Origin: Stramonita haemastoma
Lineage: Eukaryota; Mollusca; Gastropoda; Neogastropoda; Muricidae
DNA: 64,000 bases
NCBI GenBank assembly: GCA_030674155.1
Contig: CM060329.1
Span: 27,318,184 to 27,382,183, forward strand
Direction: 5' to 3'
A program made the position numbers and the translations under genes. Below, one piece after another: positions 22,323 through 35,225 of this stretch (position 1 is the first letter of the stretch; every line of letters begins with the position of its first letter). The notes under the pieces were generated by a model that searched no databases, was not told where the DNA came from, and worked only from the letters and a program-made list of their open reading frames with translations.

Positions 22323-22693
22323 GTACGGTTCTGTCACCTATCTTCATTCTTTATACTACTTTAATTGTAACAGATCTGATAGCACACTGTTGATAAAGTA
22401 CCTTGATAACACTGCTCTTGGAGGCTAATGAAATCGGTGGTGTGTATATTCTAAACAATTTAAGGAGTTTTCTTTAGGTAGAAATAGACTGAATAAAATT
22501 GTTAAAATGTGTAGCAAGAAAGTGTAAGTGTATAAAGTCGGGATGCATTACTATTACACTGTATTATAGTCCCGTATGATTTGTTTCTTCTTCATGTTAC
22601 TTTATTCAAATTAAAAAAAAATGCCTTGCCCATTAACCACTCCTATTTTTTTCTCTTGAGGTAGTAATGTATTCTGGTTTGTTGTTTTGACAG

Positions 22694-23111
22694 AATCTCA
22701 GCACCAAAAGAACATTCATCATCTCTCAGACTTCAGTCATCATCAACAAATGAACTTGATCACCCCCAGGACTTCATCAACACCAGGACTTCATTTCATC
22801 AGGACTTCATCAACACAAGGATTTCATCACCCCCAGGACTTCATCATCACCAGCACTTCACTTCATCAACACCAGGACTTCATCAACACCAGCACTTCAC
22901 TTCAACATCACTTCACTTCATCAACACCAGGACTTCATCAACACCAGGACTTCACTTCATCAACACCAGCACTTCATCAACACCAGCACTTCATCAACAC
23001 CAGGACTTCACTTCATCAACACCAGACTTCATCAACACCAGGACTTCATCAACACCAGGACTTCATCAACACCAGGACTTCAGAAGTCAGCTTTTGCTTG
23101 TTCCCTGCAAG
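22694..23111 (+). other. Module A2
   Basis: 418 bp. Standard A acceptor; 17- and 22-bp units; donor TGCAAG|GTACAG. In the phase inherited from B2 it is open to the donor. A1-B2-A2 is thus the longest spliced open run found by hand. Confidence 0.55.
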
Positions 23112-23645
23112 GTACAGTTCTGTCACCCATTGTTTTCATTTTTTATACAAATAGTTAAGCCTGTGCTGCATCTGATAGCACTGCATGATAAAGTTCTCTG
23201 TTGATACTGCTCTTGGGGATTTTTTAGATTTATTTTCTCCTCTAAGGTTTTTGGTTGTTTTAAAAAATAAATTTTTGGGGGGGAGGGGGGGGGGTAAATA
23301 AAAATAAAAATGTAGAGATTAAGATTGTAAAAAATAAACCATTGTATGAAGATAGTGTGTAAAATGGTCTTGATAGATTAGTGTTGTCTTGTGCACTGAT
23401 GTGTGATGACTTGTTTCTGGATATTTTTTAGATTAAAATCATAAACCCCCCCCCCAAAACCCATTGTATGAAGATAGTGTGGAGAATGAAGGTCTTGATA
23501 GATTAGTGTAGTATTGTACACTGATGTGTGATGACTTGTTTCTGGATATTTTTTAATGCATTTCATTTTTCAATGGCTCGCTCATCACCTATACAGATTT
23601 GTCTTTATTGAGAGAACAATGTTTTCCTGTTTGTGTAATTTTCAG

Positions 23646-24032
23646 GATCTTCACCAGAATTTGTTGATCACAGGGACTTATTCATCACTGAAGGAGTTTT
23701 ACTTTACCAAGATAACTTCATCACAAGACTTTTTCACTGCTACAAGGACTTCTTCACTGCTACAAGGACTTCTTCACTGCTACAAGGACTTCTTCTCTGC
23801 TACAAGGACTTCAGTCTTCATCATCACCAGGACCTCAGTCTTCATCATCACCAGGACTTCAGTCATCATCAACAAATGAACTAGATCACTCCAGGACTTC
23901 ATCAACACCAGGACTACATCAACACCAGGACTACATCAACACCAGGACTACATCAACATCAGGACTACATCAACACCAGAACTTCATCAACACCAGGACT
24001 TCAGAAGTCCGCTTTTACTTGTTCCCTACAAG
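23646..24032 (+). other. Chimeric module B-head/A-tail
   Basis: 387 bp. Begins with the B head and 20-bp units. At about 23,860 it switches to the A-specific CAGTCATCATCAACAAATGA segment and finishes with the A tail and donor CTACAAG|GTACGG. The intervening B-to-A intron is missing. This fits unequal exchange between the shared GGACTTCAGTC motifs of a B and an A module. The A-head TGA closes the incoming frame. Confidence 0.6.
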
Positions 24033-24441
24033 GTACGGTTCTGTCACCCATTGTTTTCATTTTTTATACAAATAGTTAAGCCTGTGCTGCATCTGATAGC
24101 ACTGCATGATAAAGTTCTCTGATGACACTGCTCTTGGAGATTTTTTAGATTTATATTCTTTTCTAACGTTTTTGGCTGTTTTAAATATTGGGGGGGGGGG
24201 GGGGGGGGGCAGTAAATAGAAATAAAAATGTAAGGATTGAAATTGTAAAAAAATTATTTTTTTATGAAGGTAGTGTGCAGAATGAAGGTCATGGTAGATT
24301 AGTGTAGTATTGTACACTGATGCGTGATAATTTCTTTCTGGATATTTTTATATGCATTTAATTTTTGAATGGCTTGCTCATCACCTATGCAGATTTGTCT
24401 TTATTGAGAGAATAATGTTTTCCTGTTTGTATGATTTTCAG

Positions 24442-25031
24442 GATCTTCACGAGAATTTGTTGATCACAGGGACTTTTTCATCACTGCAAGGACTTTTACT
24501 TCACCAGGATAACTTCATCACAAGACCTCTTCATTGTCACAAGAACTTCTTCACTGCTACAAGGACTTCTTCACTGCTACAAGGACTTCTTCACTGCTAC
24601 AAGGACTTCTTCACTGCTACAAGGACTTCAATCTTCATCATAAGGACTTCAGATTTCATCACCAGGGCTTCAGTCATCATCATCACCACAACTTCATCAT
24701 CACCAGGACTTCAATCTTCAACATCACCAGGACTTCACTCCTAAACATCCTCCCCCCTCCCAAAAGTCTTCAAAAGGACCTCTTGATCATTGCAGGGACT
24801 GTTTTATCGCCACAAGGACATCTTCATCACTGCAAAAACTTCTTTGTCACTGCAAAAACTTCTTCATCACTGCAAAAACTTCTTCGTCACTGCAAAAACT
24901 TCTTCGTCACTGCAAAAAACTTCTTCATCACTGCAAAAAACAATGCAATCATGCAAAAACTTCATCACTGCAAGGATGCCTTCATTGCCAGGACTTCAGA
25001 AATTTATCATCTTTTACTGGTTTCCTTCAAG
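24442..25031 (+). other. Module B3
   Basis: 590 bp. Standard acceptor and head (GATCTTCACGAGAATTTG); 20-bp units; then 24-bp units; then CTGCAAAAACTTC units; donor CTTCAAG|GTACGG. The first frame is closed by a TAA at 24,742-24,744, before the donor. Confidence 0.5.
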
Positions 25032-25405
25032 GTACGGTTCTGTCGCATGTCCTCTTCATTTTTTATACAATTTTAAATGTAACAGATCTGATAGCACACT
25101 GTTGATAAAGTACCTTGATAACACTGCTCTTGGAGGCTAATGAAATTGATGGTGTGTATATTCTAAATAAGTTGAGGAATTTTCTATAGGTAGAAATATG
25201 CTGAATAGTTAAAATGTGTTGCAAGAAAGTAAACTGTATGAAGTCGGGGTGCATTACTGTTACACTGTATTATGGTCCCGTATGATTTGTTTTTTCTTCA
25301 TGTCATTTTATTCATTAAAAAATTTCTTTTTAATTGCTTTGCTCATAAGTTGCTCCTATTTTTTCTCTTGAGGTAGTAATAAATTCTGGTTTGTTGTTTT
25401 GACAG

Positions 25406-25667
25406 AATCTCAGCATCACAGGAATGTTCATCTCTCGGACTTCAGTCATCATCAACAAATGAACTTGATCACCCCCAGGACTTCATCACAATCACCAGCA
25501 CTTCAACACCAGGGCTTCAACACCAGGACTTCATCAACACCAGGACTTCATCAACACCAGCACTTCATCATCAACACCAGCACTTCATCAACACCAGGGC
25601 TTCATCAACACCAGGACTTCATCAATACCAGGATTTCAGAAGTCAGCTTTTGCTTGTTCCCTACAAG
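25406..25667 (+). other. Module A3 (shortest in cluster)
   Basis: 262 bp with few 17-bp units. Donor CTACAAG|GTACGG. Open in one frame across the module, but it leaves in a phase that meets a stop in the next B head. Confidence 0.5.
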
Positions 25668-26074
25668 GTACGGTTCTGTCACCCATTGTTTTCATTTTTT
25701 ATACAAACAGTTAGCCTGTGCTGCATCTGATAGCACTGCATGATAAAGTTCTCTGTTGATACTGTTCTTGGAGATTTTTTAGATTTATATTAGATTCTAA
25801 GGTTTTCAAGTTTTGATTTTTTTTGTTTTGTTTTTTTGGAGGGAGGGGTAAATAAAAATGTAGAGATTAAAATTGTACCCCCCCCCCCCCCACCCCATTA
25901 TATGAAGGTAGTGTGAAGAATGAGGGTCTTGGTAGATTAGTATTGTACACTGATGTGTGATGACTTCTTTCTGGATATTTTTTAAATCATTTAATTTTTG
26001 AATGGCTTGCTTATCACCTATGCAGCTTTGTCTTTTTTGAGAGAATAATGTTTTCCTATTTGTATGATTTTCAG

Positions 26075-26880
26075 GATCTTCACCAGATTTTCTTGACCGC
26101 AAGGACTTGTATTTTCACCGCTGCAAGGACTTGTATCTTCACCGTCGCAAGGACTTGTATCTTCACCGCCGCAAGGACTTGTATCTTCACCGTCGCAAGG
26201 ACTTGTATCTTCACCGCCGCAAGGACTTGTATCTTCACCGTCGCAAGGACTTGTATCTTCACCGCCGCAAGGACTTGTATCTTCACCGCTGCAAGGACTT
26301 GTATCTTCACCGTCGCAAGGACTTGTATCTTCACCGCCGCAAGGACTTGCATCTTCACCGCCGCAAGGACTTGCATCTTCACCGCCGCAAGGACTTGCAT
26401 CTTCACCGCCGCAAGGACTTGCATCTTCACCGCCACAAGGACTTGTATCTTCACCGCCGCAAGGACTTGTATCTTCACCGCCGCAAGGACTTGTATCTTC
26501 ACCGCCGCAAGGACTTGTATCTTCACGCCGCAAGGACTTGTATCTTCACCGCCGCAAGGACTTGTATCTTCACTGCCGCAAGGACTTGTATCTTCACCGC
26601 CGCAAGGACTTGTATTTTCATCATCAGCAGGACTTCAGTCTTCATCAGCAGCAGGACTTCAGACTTCATCATCACCAGGACTTCAGACTTCATCATCACC
26701 AGGACTTCAATCTTCATCCCCCCTCCCCCAAAGTCTTTGAAAGGACCTCGTCATCATTGCAAGGACTTCTTTATAGCCACAAGGAAATTTTCATCTCTGC
26801 AAAAACTTCTTCATCACTGCAAGGATGCCTTCATTGCCAGGACTTCAGAAATTTATCATCTTTTACTGGTTCCCTTCAAG
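26075..26880 (+). other. Module B4 with 24-bp expansion (longest in cluster)
   Basis: 806 bp. From about 26,100 to 26,620 a 24-bp unit, CTTGTATCTTCACCGCCGCA plus AGGA, repeats about 21 times. It replaces the usual 20-bp unit and encodes an 8-residue KDLYLHRR-like repeat in one frame. CCGCCG and CCGTCG variants make it unusually CpG-rich. Donor CTTCAAG|GTACGG. The first frame closes at 26,738-26,740. Confidence 0.6.
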
Positions 26881-27265
26881 GTACGGTTCTGTTGCCCGTC
26901 CTCTTCATTTTTTTTTTTTTTTTGTACAATTTTAATTGTAACAGATCTGATAGCACACCGTTGATAAAGTACCTTTGATAACATTGCTCTTGGAGGGTAA
27001 TGAAATTGATGGTGTGAATATTCTAAACAAGTTAAGGAGTTTTCTATAGATAGAAATATACTGAATAAATTTGTTAGAATGTGTAGCAAGAAAGTCAACT
27101 GTGTGAAGTCAGGATGCATTACTATTACACTATATTATAGTCCATAAGATTTGTTTCTTCTTCATGTCATTTTATTCATGAAATTTCTTTTTAATTGTCT
27201 TGCTCATAAGCTGCTTCTATTTCTTCTCTGAGGTAGTAATGTATTCTGGTTTGTTGTTTTGACAG

Positions 27266-27677
27266 AATCTCATCATCACAGGAACGTTCATCATCTCTCA
27301 GACTTCAGTCATCATCAACAAATGAACTTGATCACCCCCAAGACTTCATCAACACCAGGACTTCACTTTATCAACACCAGGACTTCACTTCATCAACACC
27401 AGGACTTCACTTCATCAACACCAGGACTTCACTTCATCAACACCAGGACTTCATCAACACCAGGACTTCACTTTATCAACACCAGGACTTCACTTCATCA
27501 TCACCAGGACTTCACTTCATCAACACCAGGACTTCACTTCATCAACACCAGGACTTCACTTCATCAACACCAGCACTTCATCAACACCAGCACTTTGTCA
27601 GCACCAGGACTTCATCAGCACCAGGACTTCATCAGCACCAGGACTTCAGAAGTCAATTTTTACTTGTTCCCTACAAG
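27266..27677 (+). other. Module A4
   Basis: 412 bp. Regular 22-bp units, then GTCAGCACC variants near the 3' end. Tail GAAGTCAATTTTTACTTG; donor CTACAAG|GTACGG. Confidence 0.5.
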
Positions 27678-28074
27678 GTACGGTTCTGTCACCCATTGTT
27701 TTCATTTTTTATACAAACAGTTAAGCCAGCGCTGCATCTGACAGCACTGCATGATAAAGTTCTCTGATGTTCTGCTCTTGGAGATTTTTTAGATTTTATA
27801 TTCTCTTCTAAGGTTTTTAGGGTGTTTTTTTTCGCGGGGGGGGGGGGGGGGTAAATAAAAATGTAGAGATTAAAAGTGTAAAAAAAAAAAAAGTTACATG
27901 AAAATAGTGTGCAGAATGAAGGCCTTGTAAGGTTAGTGTAGTATTGTACACTGATGTGTGATGACTTCTTTCTGGATATTTTTTAAATCATTTAGTTTTT
28001 TTGAATGGCTTGCTCATCACCTATGCAGATGTCTTTTTGAGAGAATAATGTTTTCCTGTTTGTATGATTTTCAG

Positions 28075-28723
28075 GATCTTCACCAGAATTTGTTGATCAC
28101 AGCAACTTCTTCATCACCCCAAGGACTTTTACTTCACCAAGATAACTTCATCACAGGTCTTCTTCACTGCTACAAGGACTTCTTCATTGCCACAAGGACT
28201 TCTTCACTGCTACAAGGACTTCTTCACTGCTACAAGGACTTCTTCACTGCCACAAGGACTCCTTCGCTGCTACAATGACTCCTTCGCTGCTACAAGGACT
28301 CCTTCGCTGCTACAAGGACTTCTTCACTGCTACAAGGATTTCTTTACTGCTACAAGGACTTCTTCACTGTTACAAGGACTTCTTCACTGCTACAAGAACT
28401 TCAGTCTTTATCATCACCAGGACTTCAGTCTTCAACATCACCAGGACTTCAGTCATCATCATCCCCCCCCAAAAGTCTTCAAAAGAACCTCTTCATCATT
28501 GCAGGGACTGTTTTATCACCACAAGGACATTTTCATTACTGCAAATTTTTCTTCATCACTACAAGAACTTCTTCATCGCTGCAAAAATTTCTTCATCACT
28601 GCAAAAATTTCTTCATCACCACAAAAACTTCTTCATCACTGCAAAAAACTCCTTTATCACTGCAAGGATGCCTTCATTGCCAGGACTTCAGAAATTTATC
28701 ATCTTTTACTGGTTCCCTTCAAG
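28075..28723 (+). other. Module B5
   Basis: 649 bp. Long 20-bp tract with TCGCTGCTACAA variants. A substitution making CTACAATGACTCC introduces a TGA in the first frame (28,276-28,278). Donor CTTCAAG|GTATGG. Confidence 0.5.
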
Positions 28724-29094
28724 GTATGGTTCTGTCGCCTGTCCTCTTCATTCTTCATCAATTTTAATTGTAACAGATGTGATAAGCACACTGTTGATAA
28801 AGTACCTTGATGACACTGCTCTTGGAGGCTAATGAAATCGGTGGTGTGTATATTCTAAATAAGTTTAGTTTTCTATAGGTAGAAATATACTGAATAAAAT
28901 TGTTAAAATGTGTTGCAAGAAAGTAAAGTGTATGAAGTCAGGGTGCATTACTATCATACTGTATTATAACCCTGTATGATTTGTTTCTTCTTCATGTCAT
29001 TTTATTCAAAACGTTAAAAAAAATGCCTTGCTCATAAGTTGCTGCTATTTTTTCTCTTGAGGTAGTAATGTATTTTGGTTTGTTGTTTTGACAG

Positions 29095-29609
29095 AATCTC
29101 ATCATCACAGGAACGTTCATCATCTCTCAGACTTCAGTCATCATCAATAAATGAACTTGATCACCCCCAGGACTTCATCAACACCAGGACTACACTTCAT
29201 TAACACCAGGACTTCATCATCAACAGGACTTCATCAACACCAGCACTTCACTTCATCAACACCAGGACTTCATCAACAGCAGGACTTCACTTCATCAATA
29301 CCCAGGACTTCATCAGCACCAGGACTTCACTTCATCAACACCAGGACTTAACTTCATCAACACAGGACTTCACTTCATCAACACCAGGACTTCACTTCAT
29401 CAACACCAGGACTTCACTTCATCAACAACCAGGACTTCATTTCTTCAACACCAGGACTTCAACTATACCAGCACTTCATTAACACCAGCCCTTCATCAAC
29501 ACCAGCACTTCTTCAACACCAGGACTTGTTCAACACCTGGACTTCATCAGCGCCAGCACTTCATCAACACCAGGACTTCAGAAGTCAGCTTTTACTTGTT
29601 CCCTACAAG
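29095..29609 (+). other. Module A5
   Basis: 515 bp. Mixed 17/22-bp units. Donor CTACAAG|GTACGTTC, one base shorter than its paralogues (GTACGGTTC), giving a GTACGT donor. Confidence 0.5.
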
Positions 29610-30026
29610 GTACGTTCTGTCACCCATTGTTTTCATTTTTTATACAAATAGTTAAGCCTGTGCTGCATCTGATAGCACTGCATGATAAAAGTTCTCGGAT
29701 GATACCGCTCTTGGAGATTTTTTAGATTTCTATTCTCCTCTAAGGTTTTGGGTTGTTTTAAAAAGATGATTGGGTGGGGGGGGGGGGGGGGGGAGGGAGG
29801 AGTAAATAAAAATGTAGAGATTAAAATTGTAAAAAAAAAAAAGTTGTGTGAAGATAGTGTGCAAAATGAAGGTCTTGATAGGTTAGTGTAGTATTGTATA
29901 CTGATGTGTGATGACTTCTTTCTGGATATTTTTTAATGCATTCAATTTTTGAATGGCTTGCTTCATCACCTATGCAGATTTGTCTTTTTTGAGAGGATAA
30001 TGTTTTCCTGTTTGTATGATCTTCAG

Positions 30027-30547
30027 GATCTTCACCAGAATTTGTTGATCACAGGGACTTCATCAACATCGTAAGCACTTTTACTTCACGGAGATAACTT
30101 CATCACAGGACCTCTTCATTGTCACAAGGACTTCTTCACTGTTACAAGTACTTCTTCACTGCTACAAGGACTTCTTCACTGCTACAAGGACTTTAGTCGT
30201 CATCATCACCAGAACTTCATCATCACCAGGACTTCAGTCTTCAACATCACCAGGACTTCAGTTGTCGTCATCACCAGGACTTCAGTTGTCATCATCACCA
30301 GAACTTCAGTCGTCATCATCACCAGAACTTCAGTCGTCATCATCACCAGGACTTCAGTCTTCTCATTTCCCCCCCTCAAAAAGTCTTCACAAGGACCTCT
30401 TCATCATTGCAGGGACTGTTTTATCACCACAAGGACATCTTCATCACTGCAAAAACTTCATCACTGCAAAAGTTTCTTCGTCACTGCAAGGGTACCTTCA
30501 TTGCCAGGACTTCAGAAATTTATCATCTTTTACTGGCTCCCTTCAAG
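30027..30547 (+). other. Module B6
   Basis: 521 bp. Acceptor GTATGATCTTCAG, with a C in the T tract. 20-bp units, then 24-bp units with GTCGTCATCATCACC variants. Donor CTTCAAG|GTACGG. Confidence 0.5.
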
Positions 30548-30909
30548 GTACGGTTCTGTCGCCTGTCCTCTTCATTCTTCATGCAATTTTGATTGTAACC
30601 GATCTGAGACCACACTGTTGATAAAGAACCTTGATAACATTGCTCTTGGAGGCTAATGAAATCGGTGGGTGTTATATTCTAAATAAGTTGTTATTCTTAT
30701 GTAGAAATATACTAAATAAAATTGTTAAATGTGTAGCAAGAAAGTAAAGTGCATGAAGCTGGGGTGCATTACTATCATACTGTATTATAATCCGTATGAT
30801 TTTTTCTTCTTCATGTCATTTTATTCAATTAAAAAAATACCTTGCCCATTAGCCACTCCTATTTTTTTCTCTTGAGATAGTAATGTATTCGGGTTTGTTG
30901 TTTTGACAG

Positions 30910-31281
30910 AATCTCAGCACCAGAAGAACATTCATTATCTCTCGGACTTCAGTCATCGAACTTGATCACCCCTAGGACTTCATCAACACCAGCACTTCAT
31001 CAACACAGGGTCTACACCGACTCATCAACACAGGGCTTCATCAACACCAGCACTTCATCAACACCAGGGCTTCATCAACACCAGCACTTCATCAACATCA
31101 GCACTTCATCAACACCAGGACTTCATCATCAACACCAGCACTTCATCAACACCAGGACTTCTTCAACACCAGGACTTCACTTCATCAACACCAGGACTTG
31201 TTCAACACCAGCACTTCATCAACACCAGCACTTCATCAACACCAGGACTTCAGAAGTCAGCTTTTACTTGTTCCCTACAAG
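30910..31281 (+). other. Module A6
   Basis: 372 bp. The head has lost the ATCAACAAATGAAC block (it reads CAGTCATCGAACTTG), which removes the conserved TGA. 17-bp units; donor CTACAAG|GTACAG. Confidence 0.5.
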
Positions 31282-31691
31282 GTACAGTTCTGTCACCCAT
31301 TGTTTTCATTTTTTATACAAACAGTTAAGCCTGTGCTGCATCTGATAGCACTGCATGATAAAGTTCTCGGATGATACTGCTCTTGGAGATTTTTTAGATT
31401 TCTATTCTCTAAGGCTTTTGGTTGTTTTGAAAATAAAAATTTTTTTTTTGGGGGGGGGGGGGGGTGTAAATATAAATGTAGAGATTAAAACTGTTAAAAA
31501 ACCCAAAACAACCCATTGTATTAAGATGTGTGCAGAATGAAGGTCTTGATAGATTAGTGTAGTATTGTACTCTGATGTGTGATGATTGTTTCTGGATATT
31601 TTTTAAATCATTCATTTTGGAATGGCTTGCTCATACTTATACAGATTTGTCTTTTTTAGAGAGATATGTTTTCTGTTTGTATGATTTTCAG

Positions 31692-32191
31692 GATCTTACA
31701 CAGAATTTTTGATCACAGGCAACTTCTTCATCACTGCAAGCACTTTTACTTCTACAAGATAACTTCATAAGTCTTCTTCACTGCTTACAAGGATTCTTCA
31801 TTGCCACAAGGACTTCTTCATTGCCACAAGGACTTTTTCACTGCTACAAGGACTTCTTCACTGCTACAAGGACTCCTTCACTGCTACAAGGACTCCTTCG
31901 CTGCTACAATGACTTCTTCACTGCTACAAGGATTTCTTCACTGCTACAAGGACTTCAGTCTTCATCATAAGGATTTCAGTCTTCAACATCACCAGGGCTT
32001 CAGTCGTCATCATCACCAGGCTCCAGTCATCATCACCAGGACTTCAGTCTTCAAAAAGACCTCTTCATCATTGCAGGGACTTCTTTATCGACACAAGGAA
32101 ATCTTCATCACTGCAAAAACTTCATCACTTCAAGGATGCCTTCATTGTCAGCACTTGAGATATAAATCATCTTTTACTGGTTTCCTTCAAG
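31692..32191 (+). other. Module B7
   Basis: 500 bp. Head is diverged (GATCTTACACAGAATTTTTG). Mixed 20-bp units; the internal C-rich run is absent. Donor CTTCAAG|GTATGG. Confidence 0.5.
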
Positions 32192-32569
32192 GTATGGTTC
32201 TGTCGCCTGTCCTCTTCATTCTTCATACAATTTTAAATGTAACAGATCTGATAGCACACTGTTGATAAAGTACCTTGATAACACTGCTCTTGGAGGGTAA
32301 TGAAATTGATGGTGTGTATATTCTAAACAAGTTAAACAGTTTTCTATAGATAGAAATATACTGAATAAATTTGTTAAAATATGTAGCAAGAAAGTAAAGT
32401 GTATGAAGTCGGGATGTATTACTATTACACTGTATTATGGTTCCATATGATTTGCTTCTTCTTCATGTCATTTTATTCATAAAAAAATTCTTTTTAATTG
32501 TCTTGCTCATAAGTTGTTTCTATTTTTTCTCTTGAGATAGTAATGTATTTTGGTTTGTTGTTTTGACAG

Positions 32570-33053
32570 AATCTCATCATCACAGGAACGTTCATCATCT
32601 CTCAGACTTCAGTCATCATCAATAAATGAACTTGATCACCCCAGGACTTCATCAACACCAGGACTTCACTTTGTCAACACCAAGACTTCATCAACACCAC
32701 GACTTCATCATCACCAGGACTACACTTCATCAACATCCGGACTTCACTTCATCAACACCAGCACTTCATCAATACCAGCACTTCACTTCATCAACACCAG
32801 GACTTCATCAACACCAGGACTTCATCAATACCAGCCCCTCATCAACACCAGGACTTCATCAACACCAGGACTTCACTTCATCAACACCAGGACTTCATCA
32901 ACACCAGGACTTCACTTCATCAACACCAGGACTTCACTTCATCAACACCAGGACTTCACTTCATCAACACCAGGACTTCACTTCATCAACACCAGCACTT
33001 CACTTCATCAACACCAGCACTTCAGAAGTCGGCTTTTACTTGTTCCCTACAAG
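32570..33053 (+). other. Module A7
   Basis: 484 bp. 17/22-bp units; tail GAAGTCGGCTTTTACTTG; donor CTACAAG|GTACAG. Confidence 0.5.
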
Positions 33054-33462
33054 GTACAGTTCTGTCACCCATTGTTTTCATTTTTTATACAAACAGTTAA
33101 GCCTGTGCTGCATCTGACAGCACTGCATGATAAAGTTCTCTGATGTTCTGCTCTTGGAGATTTTTTAGATTTTTATTTTCCTCTAAGGTTTTTGGTTTTT
33201 TTAAAAAAGATAACTTTAGGGGGGGGGGGGGGGGGGGGTAAATAGAAATAAAATGTAGAGATTAAAATTGTAAAAAAAAAAAAACCCATTGTATAAGATA
33301 GTGTGCAGAATAAGGTCTTGATAGATTAGTGTAGTATTGTACACTGATGTGTGATGACTTGTTTCTGGATAATTTTTAATGCATTTAATTTTTGAATGGC
33401 TTGCTCTCACTATGCAGATGTCTTTTTGAGAGATAATGTTTTCCTGTTTGTGTAATTTTCAG

Positions 33463-33889
33463 GATCTTCACCAGAATTTGTTGATCACAGGGACTTTTTC
33501 ATCACTGCAAGGACATTTACTTCACCAAGATAACTTCATCACAGGTCTTCTTCATTGTCACAAGGACTTCTTCACTGCTACAAGGACTTCTTCACTGCTA
33601 CAAGGACTTCTTCACTGCTACAAGGACTTCAGTCGTCATCATCACCAGGGCTTCATTCGTCATCATCACCAGGACTTCATCTTCACCAGGACTTCAGTCC
33701 TTATCATCCCCCCCCCTGCCAAAAGTCTTGAAAAGAACCTTTTCATCATTGCAGGGACTGTTTTATCGCCACAAGGAAATCTTCATCACTGGAAAAACTT
33801 CTTCATCACTGCAAAAATGTCTTCATCACTGCAAAAACTTCCATCATTGCCAGGACTTCGGAAATCATCTTTTACTGGTTCCCTTCAAG
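33463..33889 (+). other. Module B8
   Basis: 427 bp. Acceptor GTAATTTTCAG as in B1. 20-bp units, GTCATCATCACC units, then a C-run. Donor CTTCAAG|GTATGG. Confidence 0.5.
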
Positions 33890-34260
33890 GTATGGTTCTG
33901 TCGCCTGTCCTCTTCATTCTTCATACAATTTTGATTGTAACAGATCTGATAGCATGCTGTTGATAAAGTACCTTGATGACACTGCTCTTGGAGGCTAATG
34001 AAATCGGTGGTATGTATATTCTAAATAAGTTGAGTTTTCTATAAGTAGAAATATACTGAATAAAATTGTTATAATATGTAGCAAGAAAGTAAACTGTATG
34101 AAGTCGCGGTGCATTACTATTACACTGTATTATTGTCCCATATGAGTTTTTTCTTCTTTAATGTCATTTTATTCAAAATTTTTTTAAAATAGCCTTGCCC
34201 ATTAGCCACTCCTATTTTTTCTCTGAGGTAGTAATGTATTTTGGTTTGTTGTTTTGACAG

Positions 34261-34824
34261 AATCTCATCACAGGGACGTTCATCATCTCTCAGACTTCAG
34301 TCATCATCAACAAATGAACTTGATCACCCCAGGACTTCATCAACACCAGGACTTCACTTCATCAACACCAGCACTTCATCAACACCAGGACTTCACTTCA
34401 TCAACACCAGCACTTCATCAACACCAGGACTTCACTTCATCAACACCAGGACTTCATCAACACCAGCACTTCATCAACACCAGGACCTGTTCAATTACCA
34501 GGACTTCATCAACACGCACATCAACACCAGACTTCATCAACACCAGGACTGTTCAACCCAGGACTTCATCAACACCAGGACTTCATCAACACCAGGACTT
34601 CATCAACACCAGGACTTCATCATCAACACCAGAACATCATCAACACCAGCACTTCATCAACACCAGGACCCGTTCAACACCAGGACTTCATCAACACCAG
34701 GACTTCATCAACACCAGGACTTCATCAACACCAGGACTTCATCATCAACACCAGAACATCATCAACACCAGCACTTCATCAACACCAGGACTTCAGAAGT
34801 GAGCTTTTACTTGTTCCCTGCAAG
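34261..34824 (+). other. Module A8
   Basis: 564 bp, the longest A module. An internal block at about 34,595-34,680 (ATCATCAACACCAGAACATC) is duplicated at about 34,715-34,790, an in-exon segmental duplication. Donor CTGCAAG|GTACGG. Confidence 0.5.
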
Positions 34825-35225
34825 GTACGGTTCTGTCACCCATTGTTTTCATTTTTTATACAAAAGTTAAGCCTGTGCTGCATCTGATAGCACTGGTGAT
34901 AAAGTTCTCGGATGATACCGCTCTTGGAGATTTTTTAGATTTCTATTCTCCTCTAAGGTGTTTGGTTGCTTTAAAAAAAGTAATTGGGGAGAAGGGGGGG
35001 GGGGGTCAATAAAAATATAAATGTAGAGATTAAAATTGTAAAAAAAAAAATTGTATGAAGATAGTGTGCAGAATGAAGATCTTGATAGATTAATATTGTA
35101 CACTGATGTGTGATGACTTCTTTCTGGATATTTTTTAATGCATTTCATTTTTGAATGGCTTGCTCATCACCTATGCAGATGTCTTTTTTGAGAGAATAAT
35201 GTTTTCCTGTTTGTATGATTTTCAG

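Noticed and set aside
26018..26533. Minus-strand 171-codon frame with a TSPCGGED-like repeat, and plus-strand KDLYLHRR frame
   Set aside because: Both are translations of the same 24-bp repeat inside module B4. Several frames on both strands are open, which is expected for a stop-free unit of 24 bp.
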